A DNA stretch of 64,000 bases from Methanococcoides sp. AM1 (lineage in GTDB: Archaea; Halobacteriota; Methanosarcinia; Methanosarcinales; Methanosarcinaceae). The position numbers and the translations under genes were made by a program. The notes under the pieces were generated by a model. The model had not been told where the DNA came from. It made no database searches and saw nothing but the letters and a program-made list of their open reading frames with translations. Location: positions 451,797 to 515,796 of the forward strand of contig NZ_CAAGSW010000001.1 of the NCBI RefSeq assembly GCF_900774055.1. The letters run 5' to 3'. Within the stretch, counting starts at the first letter, position 1, and every line of letters starts with the position of its first letter. Below are positions 16,070 through 25,962 of the stretch, in pieces.

Positions 16070-17953
16070 TTATCCTGTCCTCTTGAACAGTTTGTCAAGT
16101 TCTGCCCGGGTAAAAGATATCATCGTCGGACGGCCGTGAGGACACGTATAAGGATTTTCTGCCATATCCAGCTGCTTCAGAAGGCTCTCCATTTGTCCCA
16201 TGCTGCAACCAGCCCCCGCTTTTATCGCTGCACGGCATGCCATGGTCTTGCAGAGGTTATCGAACATTCCGGTATCATTTTTCACTCTGCCTGTGGAAAG
16301 CAGGTCTATTATAATATCATGGATCAGCTCAGCGCTCTCCATCTTCCCAAGAAGAGCCGGAACAGTAGTGACCACATAGCTGTTAGGACCAAATTCCGAT
16401 ATTCCAAAGCCCATTTCTTCAAGATAGGGTATGTACTCCTCGAGCAGCACTTTTTCCCTGGATGTGAGGTCAAGCGTAACAGGTGTTATAAGCTCCTGCC
16501 AGCCGGAACTGCTGATATCACATATCTGCTCGTACATCACCCTCTCATGTGCAGCATGCTGATCAACTATGACAAGCCCCTTCTCCAGCTCTACAATAAT
16601 ATAAAGCTCATTAACCTGACCTACTATTCTTGCCTTATCAAGACCTGTAGATGCCCTTTCCGGTTTCTTTGGGGTCTTTGACAGTACCCTTTCAGAACGC
16701 TTCAGGCGCTTTTCCGTATCCCTGGCAGTGAAATGATAGGTTTCTTCTTCTTCCTTTATCAGCGGTGAGATCTTTTTCTCAGCAGGTATCGCCAGTTCAA
16801 GCTTCTCTTCAGGAACAAACGCTTCAGCACCATCTTTGGGTATATCTTCCAGTTTTTCTTCAGGTCTATCTTCTACCTTTTCTACAAAAACAGCCTGTAC
16901 CGGCTTTTTCTCCGGCAAACTTATCTCAGGAACCAGCTGCTCGGCCTTCAATGCATTTTCCACAGCAAGAGTGACTGCATCGCAGACCTCACGCTCATGG
17001 CTCATCCTAACATACCTTTTGGCAGGATGGACGTTGACATCCACCTCACTGAGGTCAAGTTCCAGATCAAGGACAGCCACCGGGAAGCGTCCCTTTGGAA
17101 TAAGATTGTAATAACCAAGCCTCACCGCATTGCTGATACTCTTTGAGGATATACCTCGGCCGTTTATGAAAAAGTACTGCAGGTCGGTTCCACTGCGGCT
17201 TAGCTCTGGCTTTGAGATGTAACCGGATATTTTCACGATATCCGACTTGAATTCAACAGGTATCAGCTTTTTTGCAGATTCACTTCCAAGCAGGTAGACA
17301 ATGCTGTCAAAAATATCACCCGATGTCGGGGAACGCACCAGCACCTTGCCATCGCTTATAAGAGTGAGTGAGATCTCCGGATGACCAAACGCATGTCTTG
17401 TAACGACATCAGTGATGTGTGCGAGCTCAGTACGCATGCTTTTAAGGTACTTCTTCCTAGCCGGAGTATTATAGAACAATGATTCTACCGCAATTGTGGT
17501 CCCGGGTGCTGCACCAACCTCCAGCACATTCTCTATTGAACCACCACTGACAACTACCTTTGTTCCGGAGATGCTGCCTTTTTCACGAGTGGTCAGGTAC
17601 ACTTTTGCAACCGCTGCAATGGAAGAGAGAGCCTCTCCCCTGAAACCCAGGGTGAGCACCTTTTCAAGATCATCGATATGCAATATCTTGCTGGTGGCAT
17701 GTTTTGTGAACGCAAGAGTGGAATCCTCCCAGGACATGCCTTTCCCGTTGTCCGTAACTGTGATCAGTTCCGTTCCAGCCCCCTTCACTTCCACTCGAAT
17801 TTCCGTAGCACCCGCATCAATGGAATTATCCAGAAGCTCCTTCACCACCGATGCCGGGCGCTCTACTACCTCGCCTGCAGCTATCTTATTGATGGTAGCC
17901 TCATCCAGCACATGGATCCTCTTGCTGCTCACTTCTGCGCTCGTTTCTGCCAT
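16070..17953 (-). CDS. mutL: DNA mismatch repair protein MutL
   Basis: About 627 residues. The N-terminal GHKL ATPase shows NKIAAGEVVERPASVVKELL and the ATP-lid and GFRGEAL motifs. The C-terminal dimerisation/endonuclease domain has DQHAAHERVMYE (DQHA-x2-E-x4-E metal site), ACR and CPHGRP, so this is a nicking-type MutL. A charged Pro/Glu/Lys linker lies in between. The start is placed at the ATG at 17953: it follows the mutS stop, has GGAGG upstream, and removes an Arg-rich stretch that would overlap mutS. MutSL is uncommon in archaea and is thought to have reached Methanosarcinales from bacteria. Confidence 0.93.
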   Translation of the reverse strand: MAETSAEVSSKRIHVLDEATINKIAAGEVVERPASVVKELLDNSIDAGATEIRVEVKGAGTELITVTDNGKGMSWEDSTLAFTKHATSKILHIDDLEKVLTLGFRGEALSSIAAVAKVYLTTREKGSISGTKVVVSGGSIENVLEVGAAPGTTIAVESLFYNTPARKKYLKSMRTELAHITDVVTRHAFGHPEISLTLISDGKVLVRSPTSGDIFDSIVYLLGSESAKKLIPVEFKSDIVKISGYISKPELSRSGTDLQYFFINGRGISSKSISNAVRLGYYNLIPKGRFPVAVLDLELDLSEVDVNVHPAKRYVRMSHEREVCDAVTLAVENALKAEQLVPEISLPEKKPVQAVFVEKVEDRPEEKLEDIPKDGAEAFVPEEKLELAIPAEKKISPLIKEEEETYHFTARDTEKRLKRSERVLSKTPKKPERASTGLDKARIVGQVNELYIIVELEKGLVIVDQHAAHERVMYEQICDISSSGWQELITPVTLDLTSREKVLLEEYIPYLEEMGFGISEFGPNSYVVTTVPALLGKMESAELIHDIIIDLLSTGRVKNDTGMFDNLCKTMACRAAIKAGAGCSMGQMESLLKQLDMAENPYTCPHGRPTMISFTRAELDKLFKRTG

Positions 17954-17954
17954 A

Positions 17955-20615
17955 TCATTCCTCCGCGTTCTTTCCCGCTCTCTTCTGAAGTTCACAGAGC
18001 TTGTTCAGAGCATCCATGGGTGTCATGTTGTTGACATCAAGCTCCTTAATTTCCTCGACCATAGGGTCCTTCTCAACAGGAGTCGAACCTTCCGGATCGA
18101 AAAGCATAAGTTGTGTATACTGTGCCGACCTTCTTTTTTTGCCACCCTTTGAACTACTTTCCTTGCTGATGGAACTCTCATCCTCGATATCCTGCAGTAT
18201 TTCCCTTGCCCTCTGGGTAACCTTGTGCGGCACACCTGCAAGCCGGGCGACATGTATTCCATAACTTTTGTCCGTGGCCCCGGGAACGATCTTCCGCAGG
18301 AACACGAGGTCATCGCCATCCTCTTTCACTGCAATGTGATAGTTCTTCACCCTTTTCAGGTCGGATGAAATATTTGTAAGCTGGTGGTAATGCGTGGCAA
18401 AAAGTGAGCGTACGCCAACACGCCCTTTGTTGTGAATATACTCGACAACAGCCTTTGCGATACTGTAACCGTCATAGGTGCTGGTACCCCTGCCGATCTC
18501 ATCAAGTAGAACAAGGCTTTTCGGGGTGGCGTTGTTCAGGATGTTCGCAAGCTCCACCATCTCCACCATAAAAGTACTCTGCCCGCTTGCAAGGTCATCA
18601 AAAGCCCCGACCCTTGTGAATACCCTGTCCACGATACCAATGGAAGCATGGGAAGCAGGCACAAATGAACCTGCCTGTGCCATTATTACTATTAGTGAGA
18701 CCTGACGCATGAAAGTGGATTTTCCTGCCATGTTGGGTCCTGTTATCAGCAGGAACTGGTTCTCCACACAGTCCATTTCCGCATCGTTGGGAACGAATCC
18801 ACCGGGAACAGACCTCTCCACTACCGGATGCCTGCCCTCACGTATCAGTAACTTACAATCAGAACTGATGTTGGGCCTGACAAAATTATTGTTCACCGAG
18901 ACCTCTGCGAGGCTAGCAACACAATCCAGTTGCCCTATCAGGCCCGCAACGGTCTGCAACTGTGACGAATAGGAGGCAACGTTCGAAGTGATGTCGGAGA
19001 ATATCTCATACTCCAGTGCTGTGATCTTCTCATCAGCAGAAAGGATGACATTTTCCCATTCTTTCAGTTCCGGGGTATAGAACCTTTCCGCATTCCTCAT
19101 GGTCTGCTTGCGTATGTAATCATCAGGGACCTGTGAGATGTTCGCCTTCGTTACCTCAATGTAATATCCGAATACCTTGTTGTAACCAACTTTAAGTGAC
19201 TTTATTCCGGTCCTGTCACGCTCTTTCTGCTGGAATGAGGCTACCCATGACTTCCCACCTTTGGACATCTCCTTGAGTTCATCCAGGGCCTCGCCATAGC
19301 CTGCTTTTATCATCCCGCCTTCCCTGACACTTACCGGTGGCTCTTCCACTATGGAACTATCTATCAGCTCCACGAGGCTGTCAAGCTGGGCAAATCCCAG
19401 AAGGCCACCCCTGATGCTTTGAAGCATCTCGCAGAGGTCATCTTCCCCAAGGCTTTCCACTAGCAAAGGGACTGACTCAAGGGACCGTTTTAGTGCAATA
19501 AGGTCACGTGCATTGGAGTTGCCATACATGATCCTTCCAATGAGGCGCTCAATATCCTTTACAAAGGAAAGATGGGACCTTACATCGAACCGTATCATGG
19601 TACCGTTTGCCAGCGCCTCCACAGCATCGAGACGGTAGTTGATGGCATCCACATCTATAAGCGGCTTTAACAGCCATTTCTGAAGCAGCCTGCCACCCAT
19701 TGGTGTTTTGGTATCATCCAGAACCTTCAGTATGGAAGTATCGCTTCCTTCCCCGCGCACGTTCTTCACTATCTCAAGATTACGCAAAGTTATGGAATCC
19801 AGAACCATGAACTCAGAATCTGAATACGTCTTCAGCTCACTGACATGCCCGAGCTCCCTCATCTGGGTGATCAATGCATACTCAAGGGCAGCCCCTGCAG
19901 AGGATATCGCGTAGGGCAGGCCATCGCAGCCCATACCCTTAAGGGTTGAGACCTTGAAGTGCTCCCTGAGCCTCTTCTCAGAGATCCCGATATCAAATGC
20001 CTCTTCCTCGAACTCATGCACCACGATCTTGAGCTCGTTGAGCCTGTCAACGATATGCCTGTCAGAATACATTTCGGGAGGCAGGATACATTCCGATGGC
20101 CGCATCCTTGCAGCCTCGCTGGCTATCCTGTCATATGGAGGTGCATCGGCGAACTGGGTTGTCAGGAACTCTCCTGTGGATACATCAAGGAATGAGACAC
20201 CGTAGTTCCCGTCCCCGCCTGAGACAGACATGAGATAATTATTGGATGAATCCGTGAACATCGAACTATCAATGGCAGTGCCCGGTGTTACAACCCTGAC
20301 GACTCCGCGCTTCACAACGCCCTTTGCCTTCTTCGGGTCCTCAAGCTGCTCACAGATGGCTACTTTGTAGCCCTTTTTTATCAGACGCGGGAGGTAGTTG
20401 TCAATGGCATGATAGGGGATGCCTGCAAGAGGCATCTTCTCGCCGTCCCTGTCCTTACCCCGCGTGGTAAGCGTTATTTCAAGTTCCTGCGCAATGGTCT
20501 TTGCATCTTCCCCGAAGGACTCATAGAAATCCCCCATCCTGAAGAAGATCAGTGCATCGCTATGTTGCTGCTTGGCATCATAGTACTGTTTCATTGCAGG
20601 TGTTAATTTATTCAT
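17955..20615 (-). CDS. mutS: DNA mismatch repair protein MutS
   Basis: About 886 residues, MutS1 type. The mismatch-binding domain has the Phe-x-Glu motif (FFRMGDFYESFG near residue 26). Connector, lever and clamp domains follow, then the ABC-type ATPase with Walker A GPNMAGKSTFM, DEIGRGTSTYDG and a C-terminal helix-turn-helix. It recognises mispairs and recruits MutL, encoded directly downstream. The start at 20615 (MNKLTPAMKQYYDAK) is preferred over the longer frame because GGAG lies six bases upstream and family proteins begin here. Confidence 0.94.
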   Translation of the reverse strand: MNKLTPAMKQYYDAKQQHSDALIFFRMGDFYESFGEDAKTIAQELEITLTTRGKDRDGEKMPLAGIPYHAIDNYLPRLIKKGYKVAICEQLEDPKKAKGVVKRGVVRVVTPGTAIDSSMFTDSSNNYLMSVSGGDGNYGVSFLDVSTGEFLTTQFADAPPYDRIASEAARMRPSECILPPEMYSDRHIVDRLNELKIVVHEFEEEAFDIGISEKRLREHFKVSTLKGMGCDGLPYAISSAGAALEYALITQMRELGHVSELKTYSDSEFMVLDSITLRNLEIVKNVRGEGSDTSILKVLDDTKTPMGGRLLQKWLLKPLIDVDAINYRLDAVEALANGTMIRFDVRSHLSFVKDIERLIGRIMYGNSNARDLIALKRSLESVPLLVESLGEDDLCEMLQSIRGGLLGFAQLDSLVELIDSSIVEEPPVSVREGGMIKAGYGEALDELKEMSKGGKSWVASFQQKERDRTGIKSLKVGYNKVFGYYIEVTKANISQVPDDYIRKQTMRNAERFYTPELKEWENVILSADEKITALEYEIFSDITSNVASYSSQLQTVAGLIGQLDCVASLAEVSVNNNFVRPNISSDCKLLIREGRHPVVERSVPGGFVPNDAEMDCVENQFLLITGPNMAGKSTFMRQVSLIVIMAQAGSFVPASHASIGIVDRVFTRVGAFDDLASGQSTFMVEMVELANILNNATPKSLVLLDEIGRGTSTYDGYSIAKAVVEYIHNKGRVGVRSLFATHYHQLTNISSDLKRVKNYHIAVKEDGDDLVFLRKIVPGATDKSYGIHVARLAGVPHKVTQRAREILQDIEDESSISKESSSKGGKKRRSAQYTQLMLFDPEGSTPVEKDPMVEEIKELDVNNMTPMDALNKLCELQKRAGKNAEE

Positions 20616-20778
20616 TCTTGCTCCACGCTGAATTGGTCTGGTGAATTTATCAGTTTGTTGGTATTTTTGTTTTTGCATTGCAGGTATGTCTGCAGGAGAA
20701 TCTGGAAGGAGCAAAAAATGAGAGAAAGAATGATTGGTGGAGAAATGGAAATTTCAGTAAATGGTTAATGTAAAGGTA

Positions 20779-20798
20779 ATGCGGAGAGGGGTCCGCAT
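20779..20798 (-). terminator. Hairpin downstream of the small membrane protein gene
   Basis: ATGCGGA (20779-20785) pairs with TCCGCAT (20792-20798) around a six-base G-rich loop. It lies 17 bases after the stop of the gene at 20816, and a moderately T-rich stretch follows on the minus strand. Probably a terminator separating that gene from mutS. Confidence 0.5.
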
Positions 20799-20815
20799 CA
20801 CCCTTTTAAGTTGTA

Positions 20816-21154
20816 TCATTCCGAGAAAGCCAGGTATCCCGGAACTACAAGGTTTGCTACCGGTACGATCATCAGGACACCGATCCATTTCGACCTACCA
20901 AGGTTGCCTGCCATTTCACCCCAGATGTACATCAATACAAGGATGTTGACGTATGGGATCAGCATACCAAGGAAATACCACAGGGACTTCCTTGCAACCC
21001 TGCACATAAGTACAATATTAAGAATCGGTATCCATGCCATCCAGGCATTCTCCGTGTTGGTTCTGTCTGCGATCCTTTGCAGCGAATAGGAATAGTATAC
21101 ATATAGCCCAAGAGCTACCACAATAAAAATTAACATTAAAGTTTCATCTACCAT
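20816..21154 (-). CDS. Small membrane protein, DUF5684-like
   Basis: 112 residues with three to four membrane helices. The segment NAWMAWIPILNIVLM with a following short helix and a GRSKWIGVL-x-PVANLVVPGYLA end resembles the DUF5684-type family of small polytopic proteins, which has no known biochemical role. The N-terminus is out (short acidic start, first helix 6-24). Monocistronic, located between the alpha-2-macroglobulin gene and mutS. Family assignment is from memory of the pattern and is moderate. Confidence 0.65.
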   Translation of the reverse strand: MVDETLMLIFIVVALGLYVYYSYSLQRIADRTNTENAWMAWIPILNIVLMCRVARKSLWYFLGMLIPYVNILVLMYIWGEMAGNLGRSKWIGVLMIVPVANLVVPGYLAFSE

Positions 21155-21496
21155 TTGTTATCAGTCCATTACTTATTTTGCAAATATCTCAAATATGCTC
21201 ACAAAAATATCCAGGATCGTCCTCAAAAATTCAGCAGTCGCTACTAATTCCTTTCATTCGATCTCCTCAGATACTGGTGTTTCATATGTTTGTTAACAAT
21301 ATAGGCATACTTGTCTATTTTTCGACATGTTGGATACATGTTCACTGTATATAAATTTTGGCTTCAAAATATAATGCATTCAATGTGTTCTCAACAAAAG
21401 TGATAGTACTTGTGATGTTCAAAAAAAGAGAAAAGGAAAAAAGAAAACAGCAGGAAACTCACATCGCCTGCTGCTCTTAAGAAAAAAAGGGAAGGA
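21155..21496. other. Intergenic region, AT-rich, no gene seen
   Basis: About 340 bases between the alpha-2-macroglobulin-like gene and the small membrane protein gene. It holds the terminator at 21420-21473 and presumably the promoter of the small membrane protein near 21340-21360 (ATATAAATT on the plus strand, AATTTATAT on the minus strand). I see no open frame or structured RNA. Confidence 0.5.
21420..21473 (-). terminator. Terminator of the alpha-2-macroglobulin-like gene
   Basis: On the minus strand CAGCAGG (21467-21473) pairs with CCTGCTG (21448-21454), followed by a long T-rich tract (complement of 21420-21446). It sits about 25 bases after the stop codon. Confidence 0.7.
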
Positions 21497-24400
21497 TCAT
21501 GTCACATTGATGTCCATTCCCTTTGCTTCAGCCTTGACATCCGGGTTGTAGTACGAGTAGGCACTGCTCTCCTGTACCATTGCCTTGACAGGGAACATGG
21601 CCCTCATCTGCAGTGAGAAGTTCATTTCCTCCCCGGCCATCATCTCATCGATATAGAGGACGACCTTGCGGCCTGCGATCTCATAGCGGGTGATGATGCC
21701 ATCGTCCTTGAGCGCCTCAAGGCTTGCAGGGACCGGCGTGAAACCTGTTGGTACTGCAATATCCACTATCATCATACCACTGGACTCGACAACTCCCCGG
21801 ATTCCCGGCATTCCGTTGTACTTCAGGCGCACATCGACGTTCACGATGTCATCCACAGCAACATCGGTGGAGTCGTATTCCACATCCAGCTCGATCTCCT
21901 CATGCTCGATGACTTCCGGAAGGATCACATTGAACTTTCTGACAAGCTGGTAGTTGAGCTCTCCACTTCCCTCGAGGGTCATGTTAACGCTTTCCACGCC
22001 CTCCGGAACCTCGATGATGTTGACTACATCGTAGTTCTCGGATGTGACCCTGATGCTCTTAAGTTCCTCACCATCTCCGCTAACGGTTATGGTAGCATCC
22101 ACGTCCCTTCCTGCAACTGCTGCAGCTGTCATCAGTGCCCTGAATGCCATGACGGTATCCTGGGTGCTTGAGAAACCTCCATTGGAATTACGCTGTGCTG
22201 CTATCCATTTGAGTGATGAGCTTGCTGCAGGGTCATTGACCTCTATCAGTGCAAGTGTTGCATAGGCTGTGGTCTCAACGTTCTTGCTTGAGACAGGATA
22301 GATTCCATAGCCTCCGTATTCGTAGGGTTCCGGAACCACGTCATCATAGCCCCAGTACATGCCATTCTCATCTTCCTTTGCCATTGCAAGCAGCTTGGCC
22401 CTTGCCTCGTCTGCCCTCTCGCTCTCAAGCTTTTCAAGAGCAAGCGTTCCAACTGCAAGGGTGTATGGGTCATCCTGAGCATCGAGATTATCCTCGAGAT
22501 ATGTGAGAGCACCGTTCATGACCTCGTCAGTGGCATACCCATACTCATCAAGTGCAAGAGTGATGTATGCCGTCAGAGCATAGGTTCCGCTGACACCGCC
22601 CATCATGTCCTGATGGATAACGAATCCCACGGACTCCCATGAACCGTCCGCCTTCTGGTGTGAGCCGATCCAGTCGGCTGCTTCCCTCAGGATGTTCTCG
22701 TCAATGGTTGTGATATCCCTGGCACCGCTGAACTGTGAAAGCACGAACGCTGTCAGCCAAAGGCTGCCTTCGGGATCGCTTTCACCGAATGCGGAGAAGG
22801 CACCGTCCGAATGCCTGAATGTCAGCTCCCTCTGGTAACCGGTGATTATGTAAGTCTGTGCCTTGGCCTCGATCTCCGGGTTCTGCTGGCCCGTGGCCTT
22901 CAGGTATCTCAGCACTTCCACATCGGTTGAGAACAGCATCATGTTCTGCTCGCCACATCCGTATGGCATGCCCAGAAGGTCATCGACACCGCTGATGGTC
23001 TGTGCCACAATGCTCGGCGTGAAACTAACCATCACCTTGCCGGAATCCGGCACAATATCCACAGGCAGCGTGGCATCAAGTTCAACGGAACCCTCCTTGA
23101 GAATGCCATTGTCCACGATCTCCCTGGTGACACCTTCTGCCTCAACGATAACCGTCTTGCGCACAGCATCAGCCTTCTCTGTGGTCTGTCCTGTCAGCTC
23201 GACCTCCTGGACACCCACTTCCGTAGGCCTGATGGTAAAGCTTGCATGGGTCACACTGTTGGCATCCACACTGACCTTTACGACATCCTCACCCACAAGG
23301 TCGAACCAGTCCGCACCGGAAAGAGTCAGCTGTACTTCCTGAGGTTTGTCAAGATAATTGAAGACCTGCACCTGTACAGGGAACTCTTCCCCGCGGATCA
23401 CAGCATAGGGAAGGTCAGGATCTATGAAGAAATCCTGGAATACTGTCAGGCCTGCTTCGGATATTCCAATACCTTCCGGACTGGAGGATACCGCATGCAA
23501 CCTCCAGGTGGTGATGGAATCCGGTGCGTTCAGGTCAAGGGATGCCAGTCCCTTATCATCCGTCATGATATCAGGCATCCATATCCATGTCTCAGGGAAG
23601 AACTGGCGTACCCTTTCAGGTTCTGCAAGTGTGGCACCAGCACCTGAATCAGTTGGCTCCATAGGGGCTGCCGCTGGAGCTTCCATCATAACTTCTTCTT
23701 CGACCATTTCCATGTCGTCCATTGCAAACATGCGATCGACAAAACCACCATCGGCAACTTCGGCCTGGCCTTTTGGAACATCAAGTCCACCGGATGCCAG
23801 TACTATCAGGCCCGCATCATCAATGACATCGCCTGCAGTCTCCTGATACCAGTAATAATTTGGATGAGCCTCTACCTGTGGCTCCATGAACCTGATCTCA
23901 AGCTCATCAAAGACCTGCTTCAGATTGAGCCTGCCCTCGCTCAGTGCATAGACCGATTCGTCAACTATGGAAAGGCCGATCATTGACTGAGTGCCTGCGT
24001 CCAGTTCCACTGAGACGTTATCTCCGGGAGCCACGGTTTCCTTATCAAATCCTGAGGATAGGTCCACCTGCGTACTGAACTTCACATCGAAAGGCAGGCT
24101 GTCAGCGGAGACCTCATTGTTCGGATTGATCATGTATGCGACCACCTTTGCAGTGGGGCTCATCTGAGGTGTGATCGGGATGCTGATCTGTGCTTCATCG
24201 CTGGTAGCAGAATATACGGTCCTGCCGTTTGCGAACACATCATAGAACACCGTTCCCTTGTTGGTGGAATATACCTTGAAGACGATGTTCTCTCCCACTT
24301 CGGGTGTGCCTTCGCTTACCTGGCTCAGATGCAGGAAACTTGCACTCGGAGAGTATACGGAATTCAGACGATCGGAAGCCTCAACACCTTCCGAGCTGGC

Positions 24401-25708
24401 AGAGATCTCCATCTCCCGGGCATCTTCAGGTACTTCAAGTGTGACAAGAGCAACACCGTTCTCAGTGCTGACGATCTGCTTCTGCTCGTCCCAGTCATAG
24501 TCGTCATCAAGGAAGCTCACAACAAGACTTACATCCTTCTCCAGTGGTTCCCCTCCCGGGTCCTTTGTGACTATAAGAACCTGAAGCGGCATTCCCGGCT
24601 TGATTGAATCAGACTCAGGTATCATCTGGAGAACAAGCTCGTTCTGCGCGATGGTAAGCAGTTCGGTTGTTTCCTCACTGTGCCCTCCGGTGTCAGTTAC
24701 GGTAACATTGAGCATGACACTGCCCTGTCCACCAGCACCAAAGGTACCTGCAACATACTCCGTGGGTGGAAGCTCGAACTCAACAAAACCTTCCTCAAGT
24801 GAGCCGCTAAAAGTTGCATATTCCTCCCAGACACCCACATATCTCATGGCCTTTATCTCAACGTCACCTTCAACATCCTTTCCGAAGAAATACTGTGCAG
24901 AGACCGTTCCTGTGATAGGATCATCCACAAGGAACCAGCTCTTCTCGGCGGAAGTTTCCAGATCGAACTTCGGAAGCACATATTTCTCCACCCTGATGTC
25001 AACCTCTGACATTGATGTGCCGGATGTTGCCTTTATCTTCCAGGTACCAAGGTTAAGCTCGGAGGCCAGCGGGAGATCAAAATATGCAACACCGTATTCA
25101 TTGGTGGTGAGATCATCCTTGAAAATCTTCACACCCTTGGCATCCGAGATTTCCACGGTGGTGTTCTGGACAACAGGCACAAGGTTGTTGTTCAGGGAAA
25201 GAAGACGCACATGGATGGTCTGCCCGGGCTTGTAGATCGGCTTATCTGTCTCTATGAAGATCGGGTTGTTCTGAACGACCTTTATGGTCGTTTCGAAGCC
25301 GGATTCAGCACCCACCGGAGTTGCAGTAAGTGTGTAACTGCCTTCCTCTACCTCCGGGACATCGAACTTAGCAACCGAATTACCGGAATCAGAAGTAGCA
25401 GCTTTTACCAGTGGAATTACCTCACCTGAAGCACTGGTAAGGGTGTATTCAAAACACCGGCTTACAGGAGCATCATCAAGGAAAGCCGACATGGTCACAG
25501 AACTTTCCCCTCCTGAGAAAAGTGCTTTTGGGACCAGTATCAGGAACTCATCCTCTGAGGAATAGGTACCTCCCTCCTCGCAGGATATGGCTTCGTTTGC
25601 AGGAGGATAATCCACATTCTCATCCTGGCCTATACAGCCTGCCATCACAATACATGACAGCAGGAACAATACGATGAACGACTTTTGCACAATTCCGATG
25701 GACCTCAT
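21497..25708 (-). CDS. Alpha-2-macroglobulin-family lipoprotein with intact thioester motif
   Basis: About 1403 residues. A lipoprotein signal (lipobox VMAGC) anchors it outside the membrane. Macroglobulin-like beta domains follow, including IFIETDKPIYKPGQTIHVR, the classic MG2 opening. A disordered, Met/Glu/Ala-rich segment (MVEEEVMMEAPAAAP) occupies the bait-region position. After FPETWIWMPD comes the thioester domain with PYGCGEQNM (Cys near 917), identical to the animal motif, then the alpha/alpha toroid and a C-terminal receptor-binding-like domain. Such proteins trap proteases covalently. No penicillin-binding protein gene is adjacent, unlike in bacteria. ATG at 25708 has GGGAG upstream and is preferred over the longer frame. 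Confidence 0.92.
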   Translation of the reverse strand: MRSIGIVQKSFIVLFLLSCIVMAGCIGQDENVDYPPANEAISCEEGGTYSSEDEFLILVPKALFSGGESSVTMSAFLDDAPVSRCFEYTLTSASGEVIPLVKAATSDSGNSVAKFDVPEVEEGSYTLTATPVGAESGFETTIKVVQNNPIFIETDKPIYKPGQTIHVRLLSLNNNLVPVVQNTTVEISDAKGVKIFKDDLTTNEYGVAYFDLPLASELNLGTWKIKATSGTSMSEVDIRVEKYVLPKFDLETSAEKSWFLVDDPITGTVSAQYFFGKDVEGDVEIKAMRYVGVWEEYATFSGSLEEGFVEFELPPTEYVAGTFGAGGQGSVMLNVTVTDTGGHSEETTELLTIAQNELVLQMIPESDSIKPGMPLQVLIVTKDPGGEPLEKDVSLVVSFLDDDYDWDEQKQIVSTENGVALVTLEVPEDAREMEISASSEGVEASDRLNSVYSPSASFLHLSQVSEGTPEVGENIVFKVYSTNKGTVFYDVFANGRTVYSATSDEAQISIPITPQMSPTAKVVAYMINPNNEVSADSLPFDVKFSTQVDLSSGFDKETVAPGDNVSVELDAGTQSMIGLSIVDESVYALSEGRLNLKQVFDELEIRFMEPQVEAHPNYYWYQETAGDVIDDAGLIVLASGGLDVPKGQAEVADGGFVDRMFAMDDMEMVEEEVMMEAPAAAPMEPTDSGAGATLAEPERVRQFFPETWIWMPDIMTDDKGLASLDLNAPDSITTWRLHAVSSSPEGIGISEAGLTVFQDFFIDPDLPYAVIRGEEFPVQVQVFNYLDKPQEVQLTLSGADWFDLVGEDVVKVSVDANSVTHASFTIRPTEVGVQEVELTGQTTEKADAVRKTVIVEAEGVTREIVDNGILKEGSVELDATLPVDIVPDSGKVMVSFTPSIVAQTISGVDDLLGMPYGCGEQNMMLFSTDVEVLRYLKATGQQNPEIEAKAQTYIITGYQRELTFRHSDGAFSAFGESDPEGSLWLTAFVLSQFSGARDITTIDENILREAADWIGSHQKADGSWESVGFVIHQDMMGGVSGTYALTAYITLALDEYGYATDEVMNGALTYLEDNLDAQDDPYTLAVGTLALEKLESERADEARAKLLAMAKEDENGMYWGYDDVVPEPYEYGGYGIYPVSSKNVETTAYATLALIEVNDPAASSSLKWIAAQRNSNGGFSSTQDTVMAFRALMTAAAVAGRDVDATITVSGDGEELKSIRVTSENYDVVNIIEVPEGVESVNMTLEGSGELNYQLVRKFNVILPEVIEHEEIELDVEYDSTDVAVDDIVNVDVRLKYNGMPGIRGVVESSGMMIVDIAVPTGFTPVPASLEALKDDGIITRYEIAGRKVVLYIDEMMAGEEMNFSLQMRAMFPVKAMVQESSAYSYYNPDVKAEAKGMDINVT

Positions 25709-25713
25709 TTTAG

Positions 25714-25887
25714 CACTCCCGTAGATCAATGTAATTAATTACTATCTAAAGAGAAAATTAGCTCCTATACGGTATATACTTAGCTTAAACTTCGAAACTG
25801 TTCGAAGTTATAGGAGAGATTCAAACGGGAGTGACTTGTATCAAGTATATACGAAGCACAAGTGCTTGTAATCCAGACAGTATATAC
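25714..25887. promoter_or_regulatory. Palindrome-rich upstream region of the alpha-2-macroglobulin gene
   Basis: Several perfect inverted repeats crowd about 170 bases. AACTTCGAA-ACTG-TTCGAAGTT lies at 25788-25809, flanked by CTCCTATA (25762-25769) and TATAGGAG (25809-25816). An outer pair is CACTCCCGT (25714-25722) and ACGGGAGTG (25825-25833). ACTTG-TAT-CAAGT lies at 25834-25846 and AAGCAC-AA-GTGCTT at 25854-25867. GTATATAC occurs three times (25772, 25845, 25880). This could be a multi-site operator or a structured leader. Confidence 0.55.
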
Positions 25888-25962
25888 CCATCTCAAGTTT
25901 AATGCATTGGATAAAGTCACATCAATAGGCAGCAACTACTCTAAAGTAGTTTCATCTAAATC

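Noticed and set aside
16010-16681. 223-residue plus-strand frame opposite mutL
   Set aside because: It is antisense to well-conserved mutL motifs, and its content (His/Cys-rich, no domain) is typical of a shadow.
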